Of a DNA stretch of 64,000 nt, positions 16,998 to 25,939 are shown one piece after another (position 1 is the first letter of the stretch; each line of letters begins with the position of its first letter). A program made the translations under genes and the position numbers. Origin of the DNA: Streptomyces sp. SKN60 (GTDB taxonomy: Bacteria > Actinomycetota > Actinomycetes > Streptomycetales > Streptomycetaceae); the NCBI RefSeq assembly GCF_026236535.1, contig NZ_JAHTMW010000008.1:62001-126000 (forward strand). Reading direction: 5' to 3'. The notes beneath the pieces are model-generated. The model searched no databases. It saw only the letters and a program-made list of their open reading frames with translations, and was not told the origin of the DNA.

Positions 16998-17681
16998 CTA
17001 CGTCTGCCCCGGTTCGGCCTCCGAGCCGCCCTCCGGTCCGGCGGGCGACGGCGCGAACGCGCCCGCCCGGACCGCCGCGAGGACCGTGTCCGCCGCCTGG
17101 TCGGCGACGGCGGCGTCCACCGGCTCGCGGGTGACGAACAGGCGCAGGAAGAGCGGCGCGGAGACGGCGCGCACCACCGCGCCCGCGTCCGTCCCGGCGG
17201 GTGCCTCGCCGCGCGCCACCGCCCGCTCGACCACCGTCTCGCAGCGCCGGAACCGCTCCTCGTAGAAGGCCCGCAGGGCGTCCGCGGCGCGCGGGGACTG
17301 GAAGGCGGCGGCGACGAACGCCGTCGGTGCGGCGGCCTGCGCCGGGTCGGCGAAGGCCGCGGCCACCTCGTGCGCGAGCGCGCGCAGGTCGCCGCCGAGG
17401 TCTCCGGTGTCCGGCGCCGTCCACCGGTCCTCGCCGGCGAGGGCGAGCGCGTCCGCCAGCATGCCCTCGATCCCGCCCCAGCGGCGGTAGAGCGTCGTCT
17501 TGTGCACGCCGGAGTGCTCCGCCACGTACTCGACGGTGAGGGCGGGATAGCCGTGCTCGGCGAGCCCGGTCAGGACGGCGTCGCGGACGGCGGCGCGGGT
17601 GCGGGCGGTGCGGCCGCCGGGGCGCCGGCTCCCGGGGGCGGGAGCGGCCGAGGACTCCGTGGCGCTCTGCGGGTCATTCAA
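16998..17681 (-). CDS. TetR-family repressor of the adjacent ABC-F gene
   Basis: 227 aa. N-terminal helix-turn-helix at residues 25-75 (TVEYVAEHSGVHKTTLYRRW), then an all-helical ligand domain of the TetR_C_11 kind. The start is an unusual TTG at 17681, supported by CAGGAG 6 nt upstream. Its -10 TAGAGT (minus strand, 17726-17721) overlaps the perfect palindrome at 17710-17724, so self-repression is likely. Divergent from an ABC-F protein gene, the usual arrangement of a drug-responsive regulator and its resistance target; the effector is unknown. Confidence 0.88.
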   Translation of the reverse strand: MNDPQSATESSAAPAPGSRRPGGRTARTRAAVRDAVLTGLAEHGYPALTVEYVAEHSGVHKTTLYRRWGGIEGMLADALALAGEDRWTAPDTGDLGGDLRALAHEVAAAFADPAQAAAPTAFVAAAFQSPRAADALRAFYEERFRRCETVVERAVARGEAPAGTDAGAVVRAVSAPLFLRLFVTREPVDAAVADQAADTVLAAVRAGAFAPSPAGPEGGSEAEPGQT

Positions 17682-17709
17682 TTGCTACTCCTGTTGCGTT
17701 AGCCGGTCC

Positions 17710-17724
17710 GAGTGTGTCACACTC
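17710..17724. promoter_or_regulatory. Palindromic operator between tetR and ABC-F gene
   Basis: GAGTGTG-T-CACACTC is a perfect 15-bp palindrome in the 115-bp divergent gap. It overlaps the predicted -10 (TAGAGT) of the tetR promoter, placing a bound repressor over polymerase. A weaker palindrome, AATGCGAC-GCTG-GTTGCGTT (17730-17749), follows towards the ABC-F gene. Confidence 0.7.
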
Positions 17725-17796
17725 TACGTAATGCGACGCTGGTTGCGTTTGTCGGTGTCGCGCTGGTTCATTCCGCTACTCACTCGGAGGCGCCCC

Positions 17797-19407
17797 TTGC
17801 CCACGCAGATCTCTCTTCAGGACGTGACCGTGACCCGCGGCGAACGGCTGCTGCTCGATCAGGTCTCCCTCACCGTGCGCCCCGGCGAGCGGATCGGGAT
17901 CGTGGGGGAGAACGGTGCGGGCAAGTCCACCCTGCTGCGGATACTCGCCGGGCTCGACGCGCCCGACAGCGGTTCCGCCGTCACCGTCGCGGACGGCGGC
18001 GCCCGGCTGCTCGCCCAGACCCCCGAGCTCCCGCCGCACGCCACCGTCGCCGACGCGATCGACGACGCGCTCGCGGAGCTGCGCGGCACCGAGCACCGGC
18101 TGCGCGCTCTCGAAGCGGACCTGGGCACGGCGGACGAGCGCGCCCTGGCGGAGTACGGGGAGCTGCTCACCGCCTACGAGCTGCGCGGGGGATACGAGGC
18201 GGACGCCCGGGTCGACAAGTCGATGCACGGACTCGGCCTCGGCCACATCGGCCGGGAACGTGTGCTCGGCAGCCTCTCCGGCGGGGAGCAGGCCCGCCTC
18301 GGCATCGCCTGCGCCCTCGCCGCCGCGCCCGAGGTGCTCTTCCTCGACGAGCCCACCAACCATCTCGACGCCCACGCGCTCGACTGGCTGGAGGACGCCC
18401 TGCTCGCCCACCGCGGCACGGTCGTGGCCGTCTCCCACGACCGGGTCTTCCTGGAGCGGGTGACCACCGCGATCCTGGAGGTCGACGCCGACCGCCGCAC
18501 GGTCGTGCGGTACGGCGAGGGGTACGCCGGCTTCCGCGCCGAACGGACCGCCGCCCGCCGCCGCTGGGAACAGGCCCACGCCGACTGGCGCGCCGAGACG
18601 GCCCGGCTGGAGGAGTACACCCGCACCACCGCCCAGGGCGTCGCCCTGGGACGGGCCATCAAGGACAACAACAAGATGGCCTACGACCGGGCGGGCGGCC
18701 GGGTGCAGGCCTCCGTCTCCGGACGCGTGCGCAACGCCCAGGAACGGCTGCGCCGCCTCCGCGAGGAGCCCGTCCCCGAGCCCCCGCGCCCGCTCGCCTT
18801 CGCCGCCCGGCCCGTCGCCGGCCGCGCCGAGGGCCGGCTCGTCGAGCTCACCGGCGTCCGCGTCGGCGACCGGCTCGCCGTCGACGCGCTGACCGTCTCC
18901 GCCGGTGAGCGGCTGCTCGTCCACGGCGGCAACGGGGCCGGCAAGTCCACCCTGCTCCGGGTCATGTCGGGACTCGTCGAACCCGACGCCGGGCAGGTGA
19001 CCCGCCGAGGCCGGATCGGCCACCTGGCCCAGGAGATACCGGGCGGCCGCCCCACAGAGCGGCTCCTGGCCGCCTTCGGGCGCGGCCTCGGCCTCCCCGA
19101 GGACGAGCGGGCCGAACTGCTCCTCTCGTACGGACTGTTCCGCCCCGCCGACCTCACGGTGCCGGTCGGCCGGCTCTCCGCCGGGCAGCGCCGCCGCCTC
19201 GCCCTGGCCCGGCTGCTCGCCCGCCCCGCCGATCTGCTGCTGCTCGACGAGCCGGCCAACCATCTGGCCCTCGGTCTGGTCGAGGAGCTGGAGCAGGCCC
19301 TGGAGCAGTGGCCGGGAGCCGTGGTCGTGGTCTCCCACGACCGTGCGCTGCGGCGCCGTTTCACCGGCCGCATACGCCGGATGGACGCCGGACGCCTGGC
19401 CGGCTGA
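17797..19407 (+). CDS. ABC-F ATPase (ribosome-protection type)
   Basis: 536 aa, two ABC ATPase domains in one chain and no membrane segment, which defines ABC-F proteins that act on the ribosome. Domain 1: Walker A GENGAGKST, signature LSGGEQARLG, Walker B LFLDEPTNHLD. Domain 2: GGNGAGKST, LSAGQRRRLALA, LLLLDEPANHLA. The interdomain linker (about residues 250-330, Arg/Glu-rich) is the antibiotic-resistance domain region. Relatives in Streptomyces include TlrC, OleB, SrmB and VarM, which protect against macrolides, lincosamides or streptogramins. The TTG at 17797 has CGGAGG 6 nt upstream. An in-frame ATG at 17731 would add 22 Arg/Trp-rich residues; it lies right after the operator. Confidence 0.92.
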   Translation: MPTQISLQDVTVTRGERLLLDQVSLTVRPGERIGIVGENGAGKSTLLRILAGLDAPDSGSAVTVADGGARLLAQTPELPPHATVADAIDDALAELRGTEHRLRALEADLGTADERALAEYGELLTAYELRGGYEADARVDKSMHGLGLGHIGRERVLGSLSGGEQARLGIACALAAAPEVLFLDEPTNHLDAHALDWLEDALLAHRGTVVAVSHDRVFLERVTTAILEVDADRRTVVRYGEGYAGFRAERTAARRRWEQAHADWRAETARLEEYTRTTAQGVALGRAIKDNNKMAYDRAGGRVQASVSGRVRNAQERLRRLREEPVPEPPRPLAFAARPVAGRAEGRLVELTGVRVGDRLAVDALTVSAGERLLVHGGNGAGKSTLLRVMSGLVEPDAGQVTRRGRIGHLAQEIPGGRPTERLLAAFGRGLGLPEDERAELLLSYGLFRPADLTVPVGRLSAGQRRRLALARLLARPADLLLLDEPANHLALGLVEELEQALEQWPGAVVVVSHDRALRRRFTGRIRRMDAGRLAG

Positions 19408-19440
19408 GCCGCCCGGAGGAGCCTTGTCTAGGGTCGAGCC

Positions 19441-20100
19441 ATGGCACGACCACGGCGCATCGTCCTCGTACGGCACGGCGAATCCGAGGGCAACGTGGAC
19501 GACACGGTGTACGAGCGGGAGCCCGACCACGCCCTCCGGCTCACCGACACCGGGTGGCTCCAGGCCGAGGCGACGGGGGAGCGGCTGCGGACCGTGTTCG
19601 GCGAGGAGCGGGTCAGCGTCTACGTCTCCCCGTACCGCCGCACCCACGAGACGCTGCGCGCCCTCCGGCTCGACCCGGCCCGGGTCAGGGTCCGGGAGGA
19701 GCCGAGGCTGCGCGAGCAGGACTGGGGCAACTGGCAGGAGCGCGAGGACGTGCGCCTCCAGAAGGTCTACCGGGACGCCTACGGCCACTTCTTCTACCGC
19801 TTCGCCCAGGGCGAGTCGGGCGCCGACGTCTACGACCGGGTCGGAGCCTTCCTGGAGAGCCTCTACCGCTCCTTCGAGGCCCCCGACCACCCGCCGAACG
19901 TCCTGCTCGTCACCCACGGACTGACCATGCGCCTGTTCTGCATGCGCTGGTTCCACTGGTCGGTCGCCGAGTTCGAGTCGCTGTCCAACCCGGGCAACGC
20001 GGAGACCCGCACCCTGCTGCTCGGCGAGGACGGGAAATACCGCCTCGACCGGCCCTTCGAACGCTGGCGTACCCCGGAACCGTACGGCCCCACCGGATAG
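19441..20100 (+). CDS. Histidine phosphatase family protein
   Basis: 219 aa, phosphoglycerate-mutase-like fold. The catalytic RHGESEGN motif is at residues 11-18, the second Arg lies in VSPYRRTHET (about 62-71), and the second His is in VTHGLTMR (about 157). Substrate unknown. The sequence EDVRLQKVYRDAYGHFFYRF is typical of the actinobacterial subgroup annotated as phosphoglycerate mutase, but the glycolytic enzyme features are lacking. A -10 TAGGGT ends 6 nt before the ATG and no ribosome site is close, so a leaderless transcript is predicted. It precedes the ADP-ribosylhydrolase gene by 12 bp. Confidence 0.9.
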   Translation: MARPRRIVLVRHGESEGNVDDTVYEREPDHALRLTDTGWLQAEATGERLRTVFGEERVSVYVSPYRRTHETLRALRLDPARVRVREEPRLREQDWGNWQEREDVRLQKVYRDAYGHFFYRFAQGESGADVYDRVGAFLESLYRSFEAPDHPPNVLLVTHGLTMRLFCMRWFHWSVAEFESLSNPGNAETRTLLLGEDGKYRLDRPFERWRTPEPYGPTG

Positions 20101-20112
20101 AGTGGCTGGTCG

Positions 20113-21024
20113 ATGACCGCTGACTCCGCTCTCGACCGGCGCTTCGCACGCGCCCTGGCCAGCCTGCGCGGGCTGTCCGTGGGAGACGCCCTGGGCTCCC
20201 AGTACTTCGTTCCCGCCAACTATCCCCTGCTCAAGCGGCACGAGCCGCCGACCGGTCCCTGGCAGTGGACCGACGACACGGAGATGGCCTGCTCGGTCCT
20301 CGCCGTGCTCGCGAGCCACCGACGCATCGACCAGGACGCCCTGGCCCAGTCCTTCGCCCACCACCACGACTTCGACCGCGGCTACGGCCCCGCCGTGAAC
20401 CGGATGCTCCGGCTCGTGCGCGAGGGCGGGGACTGGCGGCAGCTGGCGGCGGCGCTCTTCAACGGGCAGGGCTCGTGGGGCAACGGCGCCGCCATGCGGA
20501 TCGCGCCGCTCGGCGCCTGGTACGCCGACGACCCGGAGCAGGCCACCCACCAGGCCGAGATCTCCGCGTACACCACCCACCAGCACCGCGAGGCCGTCGT
20601 CGGCACCATGGCCGTCGCCGCGGCCGCCGCCCTCGTCGCCGACCCGGCCGGCCCGCCCACCCCCGAGGCGCTGCTCGACGGCGTCATCGCCCTCGTACCG
20701 CGCAGCGCCGTCGGGGCCGGGCTGCGCAGGGCCCGCGACATGCTCGACTACGGCGACGCCGGCACCGTCGCCGCGGTCCTCGGCAGCGGCCGGCGCACCA
20801 GCGCCCACGACACGGTGCCGTTCGCGCTCTGGTCAGCGGCCCGCGGCCTCGGCGACTTCGAGCGGGTGTTCTGGACGACCGCCGGGGTCGGTGGCGACGT
20901 CGACACCACCTGCGCCATCGCCTGCGGCGTCGTCGCGGCCGGCCCGGGCGGCACCCCGCCCGCCGCCTGGCTGGAGCAGACCGAGGACCTGCCCGACTGG
21001 GTGCCCGCCACGGCCCGCTCGTAG
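20113..21024 (+). CDS. ADP-ribosylglycohydrolase family protein
   Basis: 303 aa ARH-fold protein expected to remove ADP-ribose from a protein, nucleic acid or small molecule using two Mg ions. Metal-binding motifs are intact: GDALGSQYF (about residue 24), WTDDTEMA (about 52) and GGDVDTTCAIA (about 260). The last motif is the conserved GxxxDT signature. A TAGAGT -10-like hexamer overlaps the end of the phosphatase gene and lies 9 nt before the ATG, suggesting its own short-leader promoter in addition to possible read-through. I recall that S. coelicolor has a homologue at about SCO5809. Partner transferase not visible. Confidence 0.93.
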   Translation: MTADSALDRRFARALASLRGLSVGDALGSQYFVPANYPLLKRHEPPTGPWQWTDDTEMACSVLAVLASHRRIDQDALAQSFAHHHDFDRGYGPAVNRMLRLVREGGDWRQLAAALFNGQGSWGNGAAMRIAPLGAWYADDPEQATHQAEISAYTTHQHREAVVGTMAVAAAAALVADPAGPPTPEALLDGVIALVPRSAVGAGLRRARDMLDYGDAGTVAAVLGSGRRTSAHDTVPFALWSAARGLGDFERVFWTTAGVGGDVDTTCAIACGVVAAGPGGTPPAAWLEQTEDLPDWVPATARS

Positions 21025-21229
21025 GGCCCGCCCGGCCGGGGCTCTTCCGGACGCCGCCGCTCCGCCAGTGTCACGGTCCTGCCACAGCTGTGGCGGGACC
21101 GGTCCGGTGCGGCGTACCGCCGTTAAAGTCGGCCACTCGCAGCGCTGATCATGACAAGCAGCGTGCCGACGAGACACCCGGGACGCCGTGGGCCGCACGG
21201 CCCGGCGCACCCGGCCGGGAGGGGGTCCC

Positions 21230-22993
21230 GTGACCGACACACCATCCGCAGCACAGCCGTCCGGGCAGCACGAGCCGTCCGCACAGCCCAAGGACAGCCC
21301 GCCGCCGAGCAGCCCGCCGCCGAGCGGTCCGCCCGCCGGCGCTCCGACGAGTCCGGCGGGTCCGCCCACCGCGGTCGCGCCGCCGCCGGGGGCGCATCCG
21401 TACGGCGGGCACCCGCAGGGGCCGTACCCGCCCGGGGCGTACGCGCCGTACCAGGCCTGGGCGCCGCACCGGAAGCCGCCGCCCAGCAAGCTCAGGCCCC
21501 CGGCACCGGCCCGGCCGACCTCCCCGACGCTCTGGGCGATCCTGGCCACCGCTCTGGCCGCCGCCCTGCTCCTCAGCGGCGGCGCGGGCGCCAACCTGCT
21601 GCTCGTGGCCGTGCCCGCCACCGCCGCCGGCGCCCTCGCCGCCCGCGCGGCCGGCCGCCGGCTGCGCCCCTGGACGCTGGTATGGGCCCTCGGCGGCGCC
21701 GTACTGCTCGTCGTGCCCGTCCTCAGCGACGCGGGCTGGCCCACCTTCCTCGCCGTCGTCACCGCCCTCGGCCTCACCGGCTACGCGCTGCACGGCGGCC
21801 GCGGCTGGCCCAGCATGCTCTTCGGGCCCGTCGGACTCTTCGATTCCGTGGGCAGCGGCATGCCGTGGACCTGGCAGGGGATGCGCCACAGCGCGGGCGG
21901 CGCGCAGGGCCGCTTCGGCGCGCTGGCGCGCCCGATCCTGATCGCCCTGGGCCTGCTCGTGGTGTTCGGCGCGCTGTTCGCCGGAGCCGACGCCGCCTTC
22001 GCCGACCTCCTCGGCGGCCTCATGCCGGACATTTCGCTCGACCAGGCGCCCTGGCGGCTGCTGTGCTTCCTGCTCGGCCTCTTCGGCGCGATCGCCGTCG
22101 CCCGCACCGCCGCCGCCCCGCTGCGCTGGGACCGGCTCACCTTCAGCCCGGGCCGCCCCCGTGCCCGCCTGGAATGGGCGCTCCCGCTCGTCGTCCTCTG
22201 TCTGCTCTTCGCCGCCTTCAACGCCGTCCAGCTCGCCGTGCTCTTCGGCGGCTACGACAAGGTGCTGAGCGAGACCGGGCTCACCTACTCCGAATACGCC
22301 CGCCAGGGCTTCTGGCAACTGCTCTTCGCCACCCTGCTCACGCTCGCCGTGATCGGCCTCGCCCTGCGCTGGGCACCCCGCGGCACCCCCGGCGACACCC
22401 GCCTCGTCCGCTCCGTCCTCGGCACCCTGTGCGTCCTCACCCTGGTCGTCGTCGCCTCCGCGCTGCGCCGCATGGAGCTGTACGTGGACGCGTACGGCCT
22501 CACCCGGCTGCGCATCTCGGTGTCCGCCATGGAGATCTGGCTCGGGGTCGCGATCCTGCTGATCATGGCGGCCGGGATCTGGGGTGCCAAGCTGCTGCCC
22601 CGCGCCCTGGCCGCGAGCGCCGCCGGCTTCGTCCTGGCCTTCGGGCTGATCCAGCCGGACGCCGTGATCGCCGAGCAGAACGTCCAGCGGTACCAGCGCG
22701 ACCACAAGATCGACGTGAACTACCTCGCCGGACTCTCCGCCGACGCCGCACCGGCCCTCGACCGGCTCCCCGAGCGGCTGCGCGACTGCGCCCTCGGCGA
22801 ACTCGACGACCGTTTCGACCGGACGGAGGGCGAGCCCTGGTTCGCGACCAGCCGTTCCGAGGCCCGCGCCCGCGACATCCTCGAACGGCGCCCCGCCACC
22901 AACTCGGTCTTCTGCGGCGAGCCCTCTCGGGACGAGGAGTACGACCCGGACGCCGACCCGTACGCGCCGGACACCGACCCGTACGCCCCCTGA
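21230..22993 (+). CDS. Polytopic membrane protein (DUF4153/DUF4173)
   Basis: 587 aa. The first 95 residues form a Pro/Gly/Ser/Tyr-rich cytoplasmic tail (PYGGHPQGPYPPGAYAPY). Then about 12 membrane helices between residues 100 and 480, containing the family phrase YSEYARQGFWQLL. A soluble C-terminus ends in acidic DPYAP repeats. Start GTG 21230, with GGGAGGGGG upstream. Function unknown; the family is widespread in Actinobacteria and Firmicutes. It stands alone between the ADP-ribosylhydrolase and rnhB, each about 200-300 bp away. Confidence 0.85.
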   Translation: MTDTPSAAQPSGQHEPSAQPKDSPPPSSPPPSGPPAGAPTSPAGPPTAVAPPPGAHPYGGHPQGPYPPGAYAPYQAWAPHRKPPPSKLRPPAPARPTSPTLWAILATALAAALLLSGGAGANLLLVAVPATAAGALAARAAGRRLRPWTLVWALGGAVLLVVPVLSDAGWPTFLAVVTALGLTGYALHGGRGWPSMLFGPVGLFDSVGSGMPWTWQGMRHSAGGAQGRFGALARPILIALGLLVVFGALFAGADAAFADLLGGLMPDISLDQAPWRLLCFLLGLFGAIAVARTAAAPLRWDRLTFSPGRPRARLEWALPLVVLCLLFAAFNAVQLAVLFGGYDKVLSETGLTYSEYARQGFWQLLFATLLTLAVIGLALRWAPRGTPGDTRLVRSVLGTLCVLTLVVVASALRRMELYVDAYGLTRLRISVSAMEIWLGVAILLIMAAGIWGAKLLPRALAASAAGFVLAFGLIQPDAVIAEQNVQRYQRDHKIDVNYLAGLSADAAPALDRLPERLRDCALGELDDRFDRTEGEPWFATSRSEARARDILERRPATNSVFCGEPSRDEEYDPDADPYAPDTDPYAP

Positions 22994-23301
22994 GGGGTCT
23001 CCCCGCCGCCCCCAACCAGGTGCTCCCGGCGGCCGTTTCACGCAGGTGGCCGCCGTCCCACCGGCCGGCCTCCGGGCTTCACGCCCGCGACCGGAGGCCG
23101 GTGCCCGGCGCCGTCGGGCCCGTGTCCGGCGCCGCTCCCGGACTGTTCGGCGTACCCCGCCAGGGTGTGCGACAGCGAAGGGAGCGGCACCGGAGCACCG
23201 CGGTTTCCGGCCCGTCCGGCGGCCGGTTCCGGCCGGGCGGGCATGCCCGCGGGGAATCCGGGTACCGAGGGAGGTATCCATCGGCGTAACCTGTCAGCGC
23301 C
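22994..23301. other. Intergenic region before rnhB
   Basis: 308 bp without a convincing gene. It contains a perfect 14-bp palindrome GCGGGCATGCCCGC (23237-23250) and a TAACCT hexamer (23287-23292) 9 nt before the rnhB ATG that could be a -10. GC-rich repeats around 23030-23110 could form hairpins but have no T-tract. Confidence 0.4.
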
Positions 23302-24012
23302 ATGCCGTACGAACCACCCACACACACCGTCGAGCGTTCGATCCGGGCCACGACCGGCGCCAGGATCGTTGCCGGTGTCGACGAGGTCGGACGCGGGGCA
23401 TGGGCCGGTCCCGTCACCGTGTGCGCCGCCGTCACCGGCCTGCGCCGCCCGCCCGAGGGGCTCACCGACTCCAAGCTCCTCACGCCCAAGCGCCGCACCG
23501 CGCTCGCCGCCGAACTCGAGGGCTGGGTCACCGCGTACGCGCTGGGCGACGCCTCGCCCGCCGAGATCGACGAACTCGGCATGACCGCCGCCCTCCGGCT
23601 CGCCGCGATCCGCGCCCTGGAGGGCCTGCCGGTCCGTCCCGACGCCGTGATCCTCGACGGCAAGCACGACTACCTGGGCAGCCCCTGGCAGGTCCGCACG
23701 GTGATCAAGGGCGACCAGTCCTGTGTCGCCGTCGCCGCCGCCTCAGTGATCGCCAAGGTCCGCCGCGACACCCTGATGGCCGGCCTGGAGGGTGCCTCGG
23801 ACCTGTACGCGGCGTACGCCTTCGACGCCAACGCGGGCTACCCCTCGCCGGTCCACAAGGCCGCCCTTGAAGAGCTGGGGCCCACCCCGTACCACCGGCT
23901 CTCCTGGGCCTATCTCGATGCCATGCCCCGCTGGCGGCACCTCAAGAAGGTCCGCCTCTCGGCCGAGGCCGCCGCACTCGAAAGCGGGGGACAACTCGGC
24001 TTCGACTTCTGA
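23302..24012 (+). CDS. rnhB: Ribonuclease HII
   Basis: 236 aa. Removes RNA from RNA-DNA hybrids, including single ribonucleotides. Catalytic carboxylates: Asp-Glu in [13 protein letters not shown] (about residue 27), Asp in [10 protein letters not shown] (about 117), and the SVIAKVRRD segment near 150 with the conserved [14 protein letters not shown]. The length is normal for actinobacterial enzymes. The ATG is preceded by a possible -10 rather than a clear ribosome site. No associated RNA-processing gene is next to it. Confidence 0.95.
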   Translation: MPYEPPTHTVERSIRATTGARIVAGVDEVGRGAWAGPVTVCAAVTGLRRPPEGLTDSKLLTPKRRTALAAELEGWVTAYALGDASPAEIDELGMTAALRLAAIRALEGLPVRPDAVILDGKHDYLGSPWQVRTVIKGDQSCVAVAAASVIAKVRRDTLMAGLEGASDLYAAYAFDANAGYPSPVHKAALEELGPTPYHRLSWAYLDAMPRWRHLKKVRLSAEAAALESGGQLGFDF

Positions 24013-24142
24013 ACTTCGGCTTCCGGCATGTCCGGCGGAGTCACGGGGAAACCTGTCCGCCGGACCTGCGCAAGGAGCCGGGGCGCCCCTGTGCGCCCAC
24101 CCGCCCGAGCCCGGTGCGACGGCGTTTGATAGACATCCACTC

Positions 24143-24784
24143 ATGCCTCTCATCCCCGAGGAGCCTCAGATTCACGAGAGTGCCCAGGGTCCCCGCGCGA
24201 CCGCGGCCGCAGGCCGCCCCGTGCCGACCCCACGACCCGTACCCGGCCCGCGTTCCGCCGCCTCTCCGCGACCCGGGCGTCCCGGCCCCGGTCCGGCCAG
24301 GCCCGCGCCGCCGGTGCCGCGCCCGCCCGCTGCCGGAACGGCTTCCCCCGCCCGTGCGGAGAATCGTTCCGACCAGCGGACCGAACCGCGCAACGAGCCG
24401 CAGGTCCAGCTGATCCCCGCGCCCGTCGACGGAGCCGTCGACGCCGCCGAGGAAGCGGTGGACCTGCTCCTGGAGAACGGCCGCGCCCCCGGCGACGTCC
24501 TGGTCCTCACCACCGGCGAGCAGCACCCCTGGGCGGCGCACGAGCTGTCCTTCGGCGAGGCCGCCTACTGGGCGCAGCAGGACGCCCGCGAGGACGTGTT
24601 CTTCGCGGACGCCGCCGCCGTGGACCGGGCCGCCGCCCGGCCCGTGGTGGTCGTCGCGGTCAACGGCGGCTCCGACGCGGACGTCGCCCGCCGCCTGCCC
24701 GAGGCGATGCGCCGGGCGACCGCCCTGCTGATCGTCTGCGGCGACCCGCAGCGGGTCACCGCCGCGCTCGGCGCCGGCGTCTGA
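24143..24784 (+). CDS. Conserved protein with UvrD-C-like tail domain
   Basis: 213 aa, not in a family I can name. Residues 1-85 are a Pro/Ala/Arg-rich disordered region. Residues about 95-210 resemble the terminal domain of UvrD-type helicases: GDVLVLTTGEQHPWA, then VVVVAVNGGSDADVARRLP, then RRATALLIVCGDPQRV. No Walker motifs are present, so it would be a helicase-derived domain without ATPase. It lies 130 bp after rnhB on the same strand and may be co-transcribed with it. The comparison with UvrD is by eye and needs a profile search. Confidence 0.65.
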   Translation: MPLIPEEPQIHESAQGPRATAAAGRPVPTPRPVPGPRSAASPRPGRPGPGPARPAPPVPRPPAAGTASPARAENRSDQRTEPRNEPQVQLIPAPVDGAVDAAEEAVDLLLENGRAPGDVLVLTTGEQHPWAAHELSFGEAAYWAQQDAREDVFFADAAAVDRAAARPVVVVAVNGGSDADVARRLPEAMRRATALLIVCGDPQRVTAALGAGV

Positions 24785-25003
24785 CCTGCCCGTCCGGGCC
24801 CCGCCCGAGCCCCGGCCGTGCCCTCCCCGGGTGCGGAAGGGGCGGGGCGTGGGCCGGCCCGCGCACATGGCGGGTGGCGTACGGAGCAGCCGGCGCCGTT
24901 CGTACGGAGGCGGGGCCGGGCGGGGCCGCGGTCGCTCGGACCGCGCCCCGTACCGTCCCGTCGGACCGGCCGTCCCCCGGAAGCCCGGGGCGCGGCCGGA
25001 CGC

Positions 25004-25630
25004 TCAGCGGGCCGCGGCCCGGCGCAGCGGCTCGGGGGCGCCGCTCGCGATCCGCGGGATCAGCCGGTCGAGCGCGGGGTCCTCGCCCAGCGGCGCCGGC
25101 TTCGAGTCGGAACTGGGCCGGCGCCCGCCCCGTCCCTCGCCGAGCACCTGCCAGCCGCCGCCGGTCAGCGTGATGTACGCCCCGCAGCGCAGCCCGTGCA
25201 GGGTGCACGCGTCACGCAGGCCCCACATCCAGGCGCCGTCCTCCTCGGTCCACCGCTCGTCGCCCTCGCGGCAGTAGAGCAGCACCGCCGTACGCACCGG
25301 CGCACGCCGGCGCAGGTCGTGCGGGATGACCCGGCGCAGCTGCGCGAGGAGCGCGTTGCGGAACTCCCAGCCGTCCGCCGGAGCGGCCCGGCGGGCGAAC
25401 GAGGCACTGGCCGCGAGCCGTTCCTCGTGGTCGAGCACCGCGACCACGGCCGTGGACGGCGTGGGACGGTGACGGGAGTGCAGGCCGCTGACGACCTCGC
25501 GCGGATTGCGCAGGAGCGGGATCCCGGCCGAGGCCCACTCGGCCGGTTCGAGCATCCGAGCGAGGCGGCTGGCCGACCCGGACGACGAGTTCGTAGGAGC
25601 GGTCGAGGGCGGAGCGAATCCGAGGGTCAC
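25004..25630 (-). CDS. Conserved Streptomyces protein of unknown function
   Basis: 208 aa from the GTG at 25630, which has GGGAGG 3-8 nt upstream; the frame is open further upstream but without a site. No signal or membrane segment. Features: a Ser/Thr/Pro-rich start, VVAVLDHEERLAASASF, AVLLYCREGDERWTEED and GAYITLTGGGWQVLGEGRGGRRP, resembling a small alpha/beta domain. Divergent from the RecQ-like helicase gene across 309 bp, and convergent with the gene at 24143. Function not inferred. Confidence 0.75.
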   Translation of the reverse strand: MTLGFAPPSTAPTNSSSGSASRLARMLEPAEWASAGIPLLRNPREVVSGLHSRHRPTPSTAVVAVLDHEERLAASASFARRAAPADGWEFRNALLAQLRRVIPHDLRRRAPVRTAVLLYCREGDERWTEEDGAWMWGLRDACTLHGLRCGAYITLTGGGWQVLGEGRGGRRPSSDSKPAPLGEDPALDRLIPRIASGAPEPLRRAAAR

Positions 25631-25939
25631 GATCCTCCCTTCGGATACGCGCCCGCTCCGCGGGCAGGGTCGGATGAGGGCGCACCACGGCACGGCCAAC
25701 GGGCCGCGTTGGGCGTGCGGGGTGGATGACCAATTCTTCCCTGGCCCGTGCGCGGGCGGCAACGAGCAATTGGCGCCGCTGACTGGAATCCACCGGTATG
25801 ACTCTCATATCCCTGCCCAGTTGCCCATTGTTCACGCTCTGTTTCACCGATCGACGTGCAACGCGGCAACCACCGGGTCACCGGCCGTCACGCGGGGTGA
25901 AGTGGCCGATTGTCAGTCCCATCGGGTTGCATGGGGGGC
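25631..25939. other. Divergent intergenic region before RecQ-like gene
   Basis: 309 bp between two divergent genes, noticeably more AT-rich (25720-25930) than the coding sequence, as expected for promoters on both strands. A CCAATT/AATTGG half-site pair occurs at 25729 and 25769. No NrdR or LexA box and no clear -10/-35 pair could be assigned. Confidence 0.4.

Noticed and set aside
23237..23250. GCGGGCATGCCCGC palindrome as an operator of rnhB
   Set aside because: Such GC palindromes are expected by chance in this composition and it is not close to a promoter element.
25729..25774. CCAATT/AATTGG pair upstream of the RecQ-like gene as an operator
   Set aside because: Six-base arms far apart; chance likely.
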